Source: Paraburkholderia aspalathi (GTDB taxonomy: Bacteria > Pseudomonadota > Gammaproteobacteria > Burkholderiales > Burkholderiaceae). Taken from it: 37,842 nucleotides of DNA. Both the position numbers and the translations under genes were made by a program. Location: the NCBI RefSeq assembly GCF_900116445.1, contig NZ_FPBH01000056.1, forward strand, positions 1-37,842, given 5' to 3'. The notes under the pieces were generated by a model. It had not been told where the DNA came from, did no database searches, and was given only the letters and a program-made list of their open reading frames with translations. Shown piece after piece: positions 16,739-26,055 of this stretch; within the stretch, counting starts at the first letter, position 1, and every line of letters begins with the position of its first letter.

Positions 16739-17677
16739 ATGGACATACTTCAAGACATGCGCGTCTTTGTGCGCGTCGTCGAAACCGGGAGCTTCATGGC
16801 GGCGGCGAACGGCATGGACACCACTCCTGGCAAGACCTCACGCGCCGTTTCGGATCTGGAAGCACACCTTCGAACCCGACTGCTCAACAGGACCACACGA
16901 CGCATCGCACTAACTGAAGCTGGTGAGCGATATTACGATCATTGCATGCAGATTCTGGCACTGATCGAACAGGCTGAGGCGGAGGCTGGTGACGCACATG
17001 CGCGTCCGTTTGGGAAACTGAGGGTTCGCACTCCCGTCGGGTTTGGACAGCACTACCTCATCAAGGCGATCGGCGCGTATCAAAAGCTATATCCGGAAGT
17101 GAAAGTCCGGCTGACGCTCGCCAATGGCACGCCGGATTTCATCGAAGACGGCTGCGACGTTGCAATTGTCGAGGCATTGGCATTATCAGATTCAGAGCTC
17201 ATTTCACAGAAAGTCGGTAGTGCATTCAGCATTGTTTGCGCATCACGCACTTACATCGAGGCCCATGGCGTTCCGCACAAACCAGACGATCTCGAAGCGC
17301 ATTCGTGCATCCACCTGAACACACCTGAATTTCCAATGAACGCGTGGACATTCGATGGGCCAAACGGAAAGGAGTCCGTTCGATTCCGGCCAGCCGTGCT
17401 GGAAGTCAATACACCGGAGGCTCTTGCCACTGGAGTACGGGAAGGACTAGGAATCGGCCTGATTCCGATCTACTCGGCGATCAGCGGATTGCGCAACGGT
17501 GAACTTGCCTGGGTACTACCCGAATACAGGTCGCAGGAGATTGGTCTGTACGCGATGTATCCATCGCGACAATACGTTGACGCGAAGATTCGCACCTGGG
17601 TGGACTATCTGAGGGATACGATGCCGGCGACACTGGCGGCTGATCAGGAGGCCGCTCGCAGATTTACTCAACGTTGA
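16739..17677 (+). CDS. LysR-family transcriptional regulator
   Basis: The product is 312 residues. The N-terminal winged helix runs from MDILQDMRVFVRVVETGSF through the recognition helix (TPGKTSRAVSDLEAHLRTRL) and NRTTRRIALTEAGERYY. The C-terminal part is a periplasmic-binding-like sensor domain with VGFGQHYL and GVREGLGIGLIP. The ATG at 16739 follows GGGAG by six bases; an earlier ATG at 16715 lacks a site. It lies downstream of the thiolase on the same strand and probably controls the acyl-CoA cluster or itself. The ligand is unknown. Confidence 0.93.
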   Translation: MDILQDMRVFVRVVETGSFMAAANGMDTTPGKTSRAVSDLEAHLRTRLLNRTTRRIALTEAGERYYDHCMQILALIEQAEAEAGDAHARPFGKLRVRTPVGFGQHYLIKAIGAYQKLYPEVKVRLTLANGTPDFIEDGCDVAIVEALALSDSELISQKVGSAFSIVCASRTYIEAHGVPHKPDDLEAHSCIHLNTPEFPMNAWTFDGPNGKESVRFRPAVLEVNTPEALATGVREGLGIGLIPIYSAISGLRNGELAWVLPEYRSQEIGLYAMYPSRQYVDAKIRTWVDYLRDTMPATLAADQEAARRFTQR

Positions 17678-18004
17678 TTGACTTCACCCACGTTTCTTCT
17701 CGATCTCCCAGGATACCGGTCATTCAGCAGTGATATTGCGGGGGAGGCTCGAGTGGCCGTAAAGGCACGGATTGCTCGTCGGCCAGCTTGATTGGTCGAA
17801 TGGCGGTTGCACCTTCGAAGCAGCCGTTGCGGTGGCGCGATCTCGAACAGCAGTTCAGGGTCGGGTACGGAAGTTCGACACCCGGCCGAGATTCGTGAAG
17901 CTCGGACCGGCCGTGTGCTTCCGGGTTCGGTAGAGTCGAGTTGTGGCGCGGTAGCATTAGGTTCGGTTTGTCTGTTTCCGCCTCTTTCGTTTGGCGGTGC
18001 CCGA
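17678..18004. other. Non-coding flank of the group II intron
   Basis: No gene is seen. The stretch contains a 19-bp segment (17858-17876) that also occurs at 10939-10957 with one difference, along with CAGCCGTTGCGG-type words also seen on the far side of the intron. The intron therefore seems to have entered non-coding degenerate sequence rather than a gene. Confidence 0.5.
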
Positions 18005-18043
18005 ATATCCTAGCCTTAACCCCGTTTCCACAACCCGCTCATC

Positions 18044-18076
18044 GAACCGGACATGCAGATCTCCCGCATCCGGCTC
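18044..18076 (-). ncRNA. Group II intron domain V
   Basis: On the minus strand the sequence starts GAGCCGGATGCGGG and ends CATGTCCGGTTC. It forms the typical domain V hairpin: GAGCCGG pairs with CCGGTTC (one G-U), then a bulge, then a distal stem around GAGA. It is the catalytic core of the ribozyme, and its intact shape suggests recent activity. Confidence 0.85.
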
Positions 18077-18113
18077 TCGGACAAGACATCACGCCTTCGT
18101 ACACGGCAAGTCA

Positions 18114-19457
18114 CTACCAAGGCCCTTGTAGACGAACGAGACCAAAGTGCCCGTAGAGGTGCGAGGGTGGATAGCTCCCGCCCCGGCGACGTCTTACCTT
18201 GTGCTTGGTACGCAACCACCGGCGCAACCGCGTGCTGGTATAGCTATCGAGCGCCCGATATGCGCGACTGACCGTGCCTACCTTGAAGTAGTTCGCCCAG
18301 CCGCGTAGCGTGCGATTCAATTTGCCAATCAGCTCCGTGGTATCGAGCCACGTCATCGAAGCGGCGGTCAGCGCGTGGATCTTCTCGACCATGCGCCGGA
18401 TACTGTTCTTCGACGGACGCATGCCCATACGGGCCTGTCCAGTCGTCGCCGAGTACATCCGCCCAAACGTGTAACCCAGGAAGTCGAATTCGCCTTCCGG
18501 AACCTTGCAGATTCGTGTCTTCTCCTCGTTGACCGTCAGCTTCAGCTTGCTCATGATCTCGCGCATGCGCACCAAGGCTTCTTCCGCTTTGCCCCGCTTG
18601 CACAGGATGCGGCTGCCAAGACTGCGCTGAAGTCCGAGCTTCTTCCATGCCAGCACAAACCGGCGCATGTAGATATTCGCCAGCAGAGGTGAGATGGGTG
18701 AGCCTTGCGGTATGCCGCGCCGGCTGTCCCGGGCCTCCGTCGTACGTTTCTTCCGTCCTCGGTTATCGGTTTCTTCTACGGGGCATTCCAGCCACATCCT
18801 GATCAGATGCAGCACTCGCCGATCAACGATGCGTCGCGCGAGCGACAGCATCAATTCGGCGTGGGGAATACTTCCGAAGTAGTCCGCGAGGTCGGCGTCA
18901 ACAACGTCCGTTTGCCCTCGGTGCAGCCGCTCCTCCACCTCGATCACCGCTTGCTGGGCGTTTCGCCCCGGGCGGTAAGCGTATTGCTCCGGTGGAAGGT
19001 CAGCCTCGAAGATCGGTTCGAGCACGAGCATTGCTGCTGTCATGCACACCCGATCACGCAAGGTCGAGATGCCCAGTGGCCTCAGCTTGCCATTGGCCTT
19101 CGGGATAAACACTCGTCTGATAGGGTCCGGCCGGTAAGTCTCCTGCCTGAGCGCAAGCGCCAGTTCGCCGAGCCACTTCTGCACCCCGTACGCCTCGACC
19201 TCCGCGAAGTCCTGCCGATCGACACCCGGTGCGCCCCTGTTCGAGCGGCACTGAGCGTACGCATGCGCCAGCACATCCTCGCGATAGATCTTGTCGTACA
19301 GCGCGTAGAAGCGATACCCGGCTTCTGCCTTCGCTTTCGCGTGTAACGCCATCTGCAGTTTCTGAACACGACTCGGAGTTGATAGGTTGCCCAATCTCCA
19401 CGTCCTCACTACGTATTGCGTCTGTCTTGAACTGAGGCCCCTTCCCTCCACCAGCAT
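18114..19457 (-). CDS. ltrA-like: Group II intron reverse transcriptase/maturase lacking YADD
   Basis: The product is 447 residues. Typical parts are present: FYALYDKIYREDVL and SNRGAPGVD (RT0/RT1, residues 50-80), RPLGISTLRDRV, DADLADYFGSIPH with the first catalytic Asp (D189), RRGIPQGSPISPLLANIYM (247-265), a thumb, and the maturase domain with LNRTLRGWANYFKVG. No C-terminal HNH endonuclease is seen. The YADD box is absent: GSRI (281-284) runs straight into LCKRGKAEEAL, where relatives have a YADD-containing segment of about nine residues. The frame is intact, so a clean in-frame loss at 18605/18606 is indicated. Splicing help by the maturase domain may survive; reverse transcription should not. 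Confidence 0.88.
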   Translation of the reverse strand: MLVEGRGLSSRQTQYVVRTWRLGNLSTPSRVQKLQMALHAKAKAEAGYRFYALYDKIYREDVLAHAYAQCRSNRGAPGVDRQDFAEVEAYGVQKWLGELALALRQETYRPDPIRRVFIPKANGKLRPLGISTLRDRVCMTAAMLVLEPIFEADLPPEQYAYRPGRNAQQAVIEVEERLHRGQTDVVDADLADYFGSIPHAELMLSLARRIVDRRVLHLIRMWLECPVEETDNRGRKKRTTEARDSRRGIPQGSPISPLLANIYMRRFVLAWKKLGLQRSLGSRILCKRGKAEEALVRMREIMSKLKLTVNEEKTRICKVPEGEFDFLGYTFGRMYSATTGQARMGMRPSKNSIRRMVEKIHALTAASMTWLDTTELIGKLNRTLRGWANYFKVGTVSRAYRALDSYTSTRLRRWLRTKHKVRRRRGGSYPPSHLYGHFGLVRLQGPW

Positions 19458-20122
19458 TACACCGGCTTCAACGGTAATACGGGCCTCTCCGTCACCCCAA
19501 GGCGCCCGGCCTGTCCCTCACGGGCGTCCGGTTGGTCATCCCTGACCACGCCAGGGGGCTTCCCGTGTTGCGAGCGCTTCCCTTGTGTGCATGCTGTCGC
19601 CACTACCCCCGGCGCAGCGACTGGGCGTCCTGCCTGCTCATTCACCCAGCCGTATCAGCCTTCCCCGACATGGCTCTCGGGTCGGCCTGCGCATCGTCCT
19701 TTTCGAGGCTTGCTCGGCGTTCACTCGCGTTACGGCCTGCACACTCGCGCTGTCACCGTATTTCGTGACACGCTTCACCGAAGGCTTCAACCGCTTCGTT
19801 ACCTCCACGATTGCTCCGGTTGCTTCCGGCTGGAGCGGTTGCCGGGTGGGGCTTTCACCCACTGGAAAAGCGCCGCCTTTTCACGGCGCACGCCATGAAG
19901 CGACATTCGTATCGAATTGTCGAACGTCGATTCGCAGGTGCCAAAGCAGCCATTGCGGTTTCCGACTCGCTTCAATCTCCGAGCTTCATCCGCACCTTGC
20001 AGCCTATGCGTCCTTGTACCCGCGTCGTCGCCGCGACCGATCGGATGAATCCATACTGGCTCAATTTACATGCGGTAACCTGATTCCTGTATCAAGCTCG
20101 TCAAGTACAGGCGAGCGCTGCT

Positions 20123-20956
20123 TCACTGCTTCGCCTCCATTGGCTGGCCAAGCACGAATTGGCCGCCCTGGAAGCGTTGTGCTGGATCGTCACGCGAGTC
20201 ACTCGGTGCGGTCGCGGGGAAACGTTCCGCGAACTTCGCAGCGCTGTCGCACGGGTTGAAGCCGAGGAAGCTGGCTTTCGTGTTGTCCCACCACTTGACC
20301 GGATTGTTCGACGCGCCGTACACGACCACGTGCCCGACGCAGTGCGTGAACAGCGAGCAGCGCACCAGTTCAATAAAGTCGCGATAGCTCAGATACGTGA
20401 CGAGCATGCGCGGGTTCTTCGGCTCTTCGAACGACGAGCCGATTCGCAGGCACACCGTCTCGATGCCGAAACGATCGTAGTAATAGCGCGAAAGCGCCTC
20501 GCCGAAGCACTTCGTCACGCCGTAGAGACTGTCCGGGCGCTGCGGCGCGTCGGCGTCGAGCACTTGGGTGACCGGATGAAAACCGATCGCATGATTGGAG
20601 CTCGCGAACACGACGCGCTTCACGCCGTGCTTGCGCGCTGCCTCATACACGTTGTATGTGCCGGCAATGTTCGCTCCGAGCAGATCCTCGAACGGGGCGT
20701 CGACTGAGATGCCGCCGAGATGCACGATCGCATCGACGCCCTCGACAAGTTGCATCACCGCCGGCCGGTCCGCCAGATCGACGACGCTCGTTTCCTCGTG
20801 CGGCGCAGGTTCTCCGAGCTTCGAGATGTCGCTCACGCGCACGACATCGGCCCAATTGGCGAGCGCGCCGCGCAGCTGGCTGCCCAGGTTGCCGGCGGCT
20901 CCGGTCAGAAGCAGGCGCCGGAACGGCTTGAACGACGGCACGACTGTTTGGCTCAT
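20123..20956 (-). CDS. udh: Uronate dehydrogenase, NAD-dependent
   Basis: The product is 277 residues. The enzyme oxidises galacturonate or glucuronate to the aldarate lactone in the oxidative uronate pathway. The NAD-binding loop is GAAGNLG (19-25). VKRVVFASSNHAIGFHPVT and the YGVTK active site (Y145, K149) with SLYGVTKCFGEALSRYYY match the uronate dehydrogenase branch of extended SDRs, as does RIGSSFEEPKNPRML. The ATG at 20956 follows AGGAG; an upstream start would add 24 unrelated residues. A LacI box lies just upstream, and the divergent LacI gene and hexuronate-type transporter complete a uronate locus. Confidence 0.9.
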   Translation of the reverse strand: MSQTVVPSFKPFRRLLLTGAAGNLGSQLRGALANWADVVRVSDISKLGEPAPHEETSVVDLADRPAVMQLVEGVDAIVHLGGISVDAPFEDLLGANIAGTYNVYEAARKHGVKRVVFASSNHAIGFHPVTQVLDADAPQRPDSLYGVTKCFGEALSRYYYDRFGIETVCLRIGSSFEEPKNPRMLVTYLSYRDFIELVRCSLFTHCVGHVVVYGASNNPVKWWDNTKASFLGFNPCDSAAKFAERFPATAPSDSRDDPAQRFQGGQFVLGQPMEAKQ

Positions 20957-20983
20957 AAAAAAACTCCTGAAAAATGACTGGTG

Positions 20984-20995
20984 GAAAACGTTTTC
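20984..20995. promoter_or_regulatory. LacI-family operator upstream of udh
   Basis: GAAAACGTTTTC is a perfect 12-bp palindrome with the central CG typical of LacI/GalR-family sites. It lies 28 bp upstream of the udh start codon, where repressor binding would block transcription. Confidence 0.75.
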
Positions 20996-21118
20996 TAAAC
21001 GAGAGCGACGGATGAGGTTCAGCATCAATTGCCGGATGCGCGGCTATCAGACGGCGATTACGCCAAATGGCATTCGCCCGCCTGACCGCGCTTTCTGCGA
21101 CAATCGGTAAACAAAAGA

Positions 21119-21130
21119 GAAAACGTTACC
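21119..21130. promoter_or_regulatory. LacI-family operator upstream of the lacI-type gene
   Basis: GAAAACGTTACC shares the AAAACGTT core with the udh and transporter sites. It lies 7 bp before the regulator start codon, suggesting autoregulation. Confidence 0.65.
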
Positions 21131-21136
21131 TTTTGC

Positions 21137-22129
21137 ATGAAAAAACTTTCCCCAACTATTCGCGACGTCGCTGCAGCCGCCGGCGTGTCGGTCGCCACGG
21201 TGTCGAAGTACATGAACGGTGCGCAGCGCTTCTCCGCACCGGTCGAGGCTCGCCTGAAGGCTGCGATCGAGGAACTCGGCTACCGCTCGAATCCGCTTGC
21301 GCGATCGATGATCACCGGCCGCTCCCGCACCATTGGGCTGACCATTCTTGACATCAGCAATCCGCACTTCACGAACGTCGTGAAAGGCGCCAACCGCGTC
21401 GCGCTGCGGCACGACTACACGCTGCTGCTCGTCGACACTGACGAAAACCAGGCGCGTGAGCGCCCGCTGATCGAAGCGCTCGCGCAGCGGGTCGACGGCC
21501 TGATCGTCAGTTCGCGGATGCCCGACAATGACGCGCAGTGGTTGCTCGATCTCGGCAAGCCAGTCGTGCTGTTGAGACGTAGCGATGTGCTGCAGATCCC
21601 GAGCGTCGGAATCGACAACCGGCTCGCAACCTACATGCTCGCGCGGCATCTGCTCAACCTCGGGCATCGTCACATCGCCTACCTCGGTTTTGGGAAGGCA
21701 CGCATCAACGACGAGCGCATTCGCGGCGCGCGTGAGTGTCTGGAGGAGGCCGGCCTCACGCTCGACGTGTACGACGCTCACGCGCCGACGGCGCATGCAG
21801 GCGAGGACGCGTGCTCGCGCGTGATGCTCGGTCCGCGCAGGCCGCAGGCGGTGATCTGCTACAACGACCTGATCGCGCTCGGCTTCATGAAAGAGGCGGC
21901 GTCGCTCGGCATCAGGGTGCCGCAGGAGCTCTCGGTGACTGGCGTCGACAACGTCCCGTATGGCGAGTACGCAGCGCCTGCGCTCACGACCGTCGATATT
22001 CAGAGCGAGAAGATGGGCGAGCTCGCGATGCAAAAGCTCATCGACGCGCTCGCGGGCCATGCGGAGGCTGGGCATTCGACGTTCGAGCCGAGGCTCATCG
22101 TCCGTGAGTCGACAGCGGCCCGCGGCTGA
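21137..22129 (+). CDS. LacI-family regulator of the uronate locus
   Basis: The product is 330 residues. The N-terminal helix-turn-helix with hinge reads TIRDVAAAAGVSVATVSKYM and then the NPLARSM hinge-helix region. The rest is a periplasmic-binding-like sensor domain (TIGLTILDISNPHF, VDGLIVSSRMPD, GIDNRLATYMLARHLL, VTGVDNVPYGEYAAP). It is divergent from udh and convergent on the split transporter. Boxes with the AAAACGTT core occur before udh, before its own gene and before the transporter, so it probably represses all three until a uronate or derivative is present. Confidence 0.93.
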   Translation: MKKLSPTIRDVAAAAGVSVATVSKYMNGAQRFSAPVEARLKAAIEELGYRSNPLARSMITGRSRTIGLTILDISNPHFTNVVKGANRVALRHDYTLLLVDTDENQARERPLIEALAQRVDGLIVSSRMPDNDAQWLLDLGKPVVLLRRSDVLQIPSVGIDNRLATYMLARHLLNLGHRHIAYLGFGKARINDERIRGARECLEEAGLTLDVYDAHAPTAHAGEDACSRVMLGPRRPQAVICYNDLIALGFMKEAASLGIRVPQELSVTGVDNVPYGEYAAPALTTVDIQSEKMGELAMQKLIDALAGHAEAGHSTFEPRLIVRESTAARG

Positions 22130-22143
22130 CGCGCCTCGTGCTT

Positions 22144-23424
22144 TCACGCGTCGAGCTTCGCGGGCGTCATGCGCGGCGTCAGCATCTGCATGACGGCAAG
22201 CGCGACGAGATAGGCGAGCGCGCCGATCGCGAACAGTACCCAGTAGTGGCCCGTGCGTTGCAGGACCTGTCCGATCACTTCCGAGAACAGCACCGCGCCG
22301 ATCGAGCCCGCCATCCCACCGATCCCCACAACCGCGCCCAGCGCGCGCTTCGGAAAGAGATCGGACGCCGTGGTGAAAAGATTCGCGGACCAGCCTTGAT
22401 GTGCGGCTGCGGCCAGTCCGACGATCGCGACGGCACCCCAAAGATTATCGACTTGTGAGACGAACGCGATCGGCAGCACGCAGCACGCGCAGATCAGCAT
22501 CGCTGTCTTGCGCGCGGCGTTCACGCTCCATCCGGAACGCAAGAGCGCCGAAGAGAGCCAGCCGCCGCCGATGCTGCCGACGGTCGTCATCGCATAGATG
22601 CAGACGAGCGGCAGGCCGATGTGCTGCATGTCCATGCCGCGCGACTCGTTAAGCCACTTCGGTAGCCAGAACAGATAGAACCACCACACCGGGTCAGTCA
22701 GGAACTTGCCGATCAGGAACGCCCACGTCTCGCGCTTTCTGATCAACGCGCCCCAGCCCGGCGCGCGGGCGTTCACGTTGACGGCATCGAGCGCCTCGAC
22801 CTCGTCCTGTCCGCCCTCCACCTAACTCGTGTCTGCGGACCGGTAGAGCGCGAGCCATACGGCCAGCCAGACGAGGCCCATCGCCCCAATGATCACGAAC
22901 GCCGCACGCCAGCCGAACGCCAGCGCAAGCGGCGGGATGATTGCGGGCGCGAACACTGCGCCGATATTCGCGCCAGAGTTGAAGATGCCGGTCGCAAGCG
23001 CACGCTCGCGCCGCGGGAACCATTCTGCCGTCGTCTTGATGGCGGCCGGGAAGTTACCGCCCTCGCCGATGCCAAGCAGCGCACGAACTATGGCAAAGCC
23101 GGCGACCGAGCCGACCGCCGCATGCAACACCGCAGCCGCGCTCCAGATCAGCATTGCAAGCGCGTATGAAATGCGCGTGCCCAGCCAGTCGACGATCCGG
23201 CCGAAGCACAGAAGGCCGACCGCGTAGAACGCCGAGAAGGCGATCACGATGCGGCCGTACTGCACCTGGGTCCAGCCAATGTCGTGCTGCAGCACCGGCG
23301 CGAGCAGACCGAGAATCTGGCGGTCCATGTAGTTGATTACGGTGGCGAAGAAAAGCAGCGCGCAGACCGTCCAGCGGTAACGGCTGGCGGCGGTGCGGGC
23401 GAGTCTGATAACGGCGGTTTGCAT
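22144..23424 (-). pseudogene. Hexuronate-type MFS transporter with an in-frame TAG
   Basis: Two adjacent open frames are in the same phase and separated only by one TAG codon (22822-22824). The first 200 residues hold six membrane segments and the family motif NYMDRQILGLLAPVL; the remaining 225 begin VEGGQDEVEALDAVN and hold the next six. Together they make about 426 residues, the usual size of ExuT-like anion:cation symporters that import glucuronate or galacturonate. The stop falls in the loop between segments 6 and 7. GGAG precedes the ATG at 23424. One base change from AAG, GAG or CAG would explain it. The gene is probably inactive unless the stop is suppressed or is a sequencing error. 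Confidence 0.85.
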
Positions 23425-23546
23425 GTGAGTCTCCGTTGCGCGGCGGCGCTCGTCGCGTCGCGCTATGTGTCATTGAAGGCGGGGAGCGCCGAGGGTCGCT
23501 ACGCGCGCCGCAGCAGGTGCGTTACGTCACGGGCACGTCAATTTAG

Positions 23547-23558
23547 GAAAACGTTTTT
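23547..23558. promoter_or_regulatory. LacI-family operator upstream of the transporter gene
   Basis: GAAAACGTTTTT shares nearly all of the GAAAACGTTTTC palindrome found before udh. It lies about 120 bp upstream of the transporter start and also upstream of the divergent lipoprotein gene, so it may serve either. Confidence 0.65.
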
Positions 23559-23892
23559 CTAGAATAGAAGCATTGAGACTCTCTGTCTAGTCCTTATTTT
23601 ACCTAGTCTTGCGCACTGCGATTCAATGGTGGGACCATCTAACCCAGAAGTATGGTTAATCGTTTTCGTTCTCATGCGTCGCGGCCTCTCGGCAGGTCGA
23701 GACGGCGCGGAGATCAGGCGGACTGGCGGGACCCGGGTCGGTCGTGTCGGCGCGAACAGATTGAAACGACGGCGAGCGGATTTTCCCTGGGGTTTTTACT
23801 GGCTTCCGTCGAGCCAGTGCCTAACGAACAGCCGAACACGCTTGTGAAATTGCTTGTTTCAGCATCGATCCACTTACAATCAGGAGACAAAA

Positions 23893-26043
23893 ATGCATTC
23901 GTCAAGAAGATCATCCGTTATTTTTGCGGCCAGTACACTGACGTTCCTTCTCGTCAGTGCCTGCGGAGGCGGCCTGAATGATGGTCCGAAAAATCCAGTT
24001 TCTTCTGCGTCCACCGTGTCTCTTCACGGAATCGTTTATGGAGCGACGGATACGAGCGTCCCGTCAGGAGCAGGCGTGTCCATAACCATGATGGGGCAGA
24101 TGAGGGCGCTCTTTGATCTCATCAAGAAAGCGCCTGATTTCACACAGGTGGTGATGGATCTGGGCGACGGCAGCCCGGTCCATGTACTCGATACCAATAC
24201 GGGCGATAAATTTCTCCCAGGCAAACTGGCGCTCGGCCTGTCGTACATATTGATCGACATGAAAGCGAAAGGGGATCCGAAATACGCGGATTACCTCGCG
24301 ACGTATCAAAAGATAACAACCGCGATGATGACGCAGACAAGCGGCGCCAATTACACGTACGCGAATACATCCTGGGGCGAGTATTACTACCTCGTTGCGC
24401 TCAATAATTTCAAAGCGCACGGCATGCTCAACGAGGTCTTCAGCGACGCAATGCTCGCTACACTTCAAAATCGCCTGACCTTCTGCGATATGTTTGGCGC
24501 AGATGCAAGCGGCTCGAAGAATACGTGCCCCGCCACAGGTACGCCGATCGACGTTGCATCGCTTAATACCGCTCAAAACTACTATGCGGTTTCTTACGGT
24601 ATTGCGGGGCTGAGACAAAAACTGGGGTGGAGCAATCCGACTTTCTCTTCCGCCACTGACCCGGCTGTGGCATCGATGGGTGCGCGGGACGCGCTTCTGT
24701 ACACGCTCACGAATCACATTCGGAAAGACTCGTCTGGCGGTTTTTCCGACGAGGCCTCGAACACCCATACGACCTATTATGATCAGGCACGCTTCGATCG
24801 GTACAGCACGTTGCTAATTGGCGAAGTCGTTGAACGAACTTTCGAAATGGGCAATGAGGCGAATCTCACGCCCGAATTGAAATCCTATCTGCGCAAGTCA
24901 GTCGACCTCATTCTTCCGCAGCTCAACGCAGATGGCCAGGGTTTCAACTATGGCAGGTCCATCGGGCCGTACGGGGACTCCGCCTTTATGGAAATCCTGA
25001 CTGCTGCGGCAAATGCTGGCGTACTGTCCGCTCAGGAGATGGAGGTGGCCTATTCGTTCATCTACAAGGCGGCCTATCGTTTCGACACGTTCTGGTACGA
25101 CCCGACCTTGCCGACTCCATCCGTGAACATGTGGGTCAAGGGCCGCGGCACCGACGCGTATCGCGGCAAGCCCCGCGTGATGGGCGAGAACTTCAGCCTG
25201 CTGCACCAGTACATGTATGTGAACGCGTGGTGGGACAAGCTCGGTTTCAACGGCAAAGCGCCGATGTCTGATTCCGACCTGCAAGCGTGGCTGAATACAA
25301 AACCGCATCACACGCTCACCTGGTACAACTTGCCCACCGATACCGCGCATCCGTATAGCGCCGCGCTCATCACCGTGCGCGACGGCAAGCGGGTCATCAA
25401 TCTGAATCTGAGCCAGGCACCCGACTACAATTCGTACACGCCCTATTACCCGACGCCGTTCTCCGACAACCTGATTTATGGCACAACGGATCTGGGCTAT
25501 GCGTTGCTGATTCCGCAAGTTTCCTATAACGGGAAAACCTACATTCCGGTCACGTATTATAAGAACCTGAATGTTCAGGAAAACAACGGCCAAGTGGTCG
25601 TCTCTTTCGACACGACCAAGTTCCGGCAGGCCGTTAAGAATGCGACCTATGCCACGGATATCGACCTGCAGGTCCACACGGTTCTAACGTTTGGTCAAGG
25701 CACACTGACGCGAACCGATACGCTGAGTTCTGGGACGTTGACCGGCGCCATCGCGGTCGAGACGGACTTCACGTCCTTTGCGGATTTCCCGAACACCACA
25801 GCGAATAGCGATGGATTCTCGGTTAAGTACGCTAATAGTAATGCGACCAGCTATGGCACGATGGGTTTTGACAGTTGCGCCCTGTCTAACTTCGAAATGG
25901 CGGCCGGGGTAACCAATCCGTTGTCGACCACTCCGATCGGGCAGCTGCATTCGAACTTTGCCTGTACGACACGCCCCTTCGCACTCAACGCGGGAACTAG
26001 TCGTACGTTCAGCTGGACACTGAAGTACGCCGGTTCGAATTGA
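23893..26043 (+). CDS. Large lipoprotein, possible polyuronide-active enzyme
   Basis: The product is 716 residues. The N-terminus MHSSRRSSVIFAASTLTFLL ends in the lipobox LVSAC, so C24 should carry lipid. AGGAG precedes the ATG at 23893. Residues of about 60-450 are helical with aromatic-rich repeats such as NTSWGEYYYLVALNNF, QNYYAVSYGIAGLRQKLGW and FNYGRSIGPYGDSAFMEIL, which suggest an alpha/alpha toroid. The C-terminal 250 residues are beta-rich, as in many polysaccharide lyases. I do not recognise a named family. The neighbours (uronate dehydrogenase, uronate transporter, shared LacI boxes) make a secreted or surface enzyme that releases uronic acids a reasonable inference. Confidence 0.7.
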   Translation: MHSSRRSSVIFAASTLTFLLVSACGGGLNDGPKNPVSSASTVSLHGIVYGATDTSVPSGAGVSITMMGQMRALFDLIKKAPDFTQVVMDLGDGSPVHVLDTNTGDKFLPGKLALGLSYILIDMKAKGDPKYADYLATYQKITTAMMTQTSGANYTYANTSWGEYYYLVALNNFKAHGMLNEVFSDAMLATLQNRLTFCDMFGADASGSKNTCPATGTPIDVASLNTAQNYYAVSYGIAGLRQKLGWSNPTFSSATDPAVASMGARDALLYTLTNHIRKDSSGGFSDEASNTHTTYYDQARFDRYSTLLIGEVVERTFEMGNEANLTPELKSYLRKSVDLILPQLNADGQGFNYGRSIGPYGDSAFMEILTAAANAGVLSAQEMEVAYSFIYKAAYRFDTFWYDPTLPTPSVNMWVKGRGTDAYRGKPRVMGENFSLLHQYMYVNAWWDKLGFNGKAPMSDSDLQAWLNTKPHHTLTWYNLPTDTAHPYSAALITVRDGKRVINLNLSQAPDYNSYTPYYPTPFSDNLIYGTTDLGYALLIPQVSYNGKTYIPVTYYKNLNVQENNGQVVVSFDTTKFRQAVKNATYATDIDLQVHTVLTFGQGTLTRTDTLSSGTLTGAIAVETDFTSFADFPNTTANSDGFSVKYANSNATSYGTMGFDSCALSNFEMAAGVTNPLSTTPIGQLHSNFACTTRPFALNAGTSRTFSWTLKYAGSN

Positions 26044-26055
26044 TCCTATGAAGTG

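Larger units (their letters stand above)
18005..19891 (-). mobile_element. Group II intron (minus strand)
   Basis: The intron consists of a 5' ribozyme part, an open frame for a reverse transcriptase/maturase, and a 3' part with domain V. The likely 5' end is GTGCGCC at 19891 on the minus strand, matching the GUGYG consensus; it is followed by GUGAAAGCCCCACCC-like ribozyme sequence. Domain V is clear at 18044-18076. The 3' end lies near 18005-18010, soon after domain VI; I could not fix it to the base. Both flanks look non-coding. Length is about 1.9 kb, normal for an ORF-containing bacterial intron. Confidence 0.8.

Noticed and set aside
19585..20259. Plus-strand frame of 224 codons over the right part of the intron
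   Set aside because: It lies antisense to the ribozyme 5' part and overlaps the end of udh. Similar spurious frames are often annotated over group II introns.
21047..22441. 464-codon minus-strand frame
   Set aside because: It is antisense to the LacI regulator and overlaps the transporter in another frame; composition is Arg/His-rich, as expected of a shadow frame.
24064..24768. Minus-strand frame of 234 codons
   Set aside because: It is antisense to the lipoprotein gene and has no ribosome site or family match.
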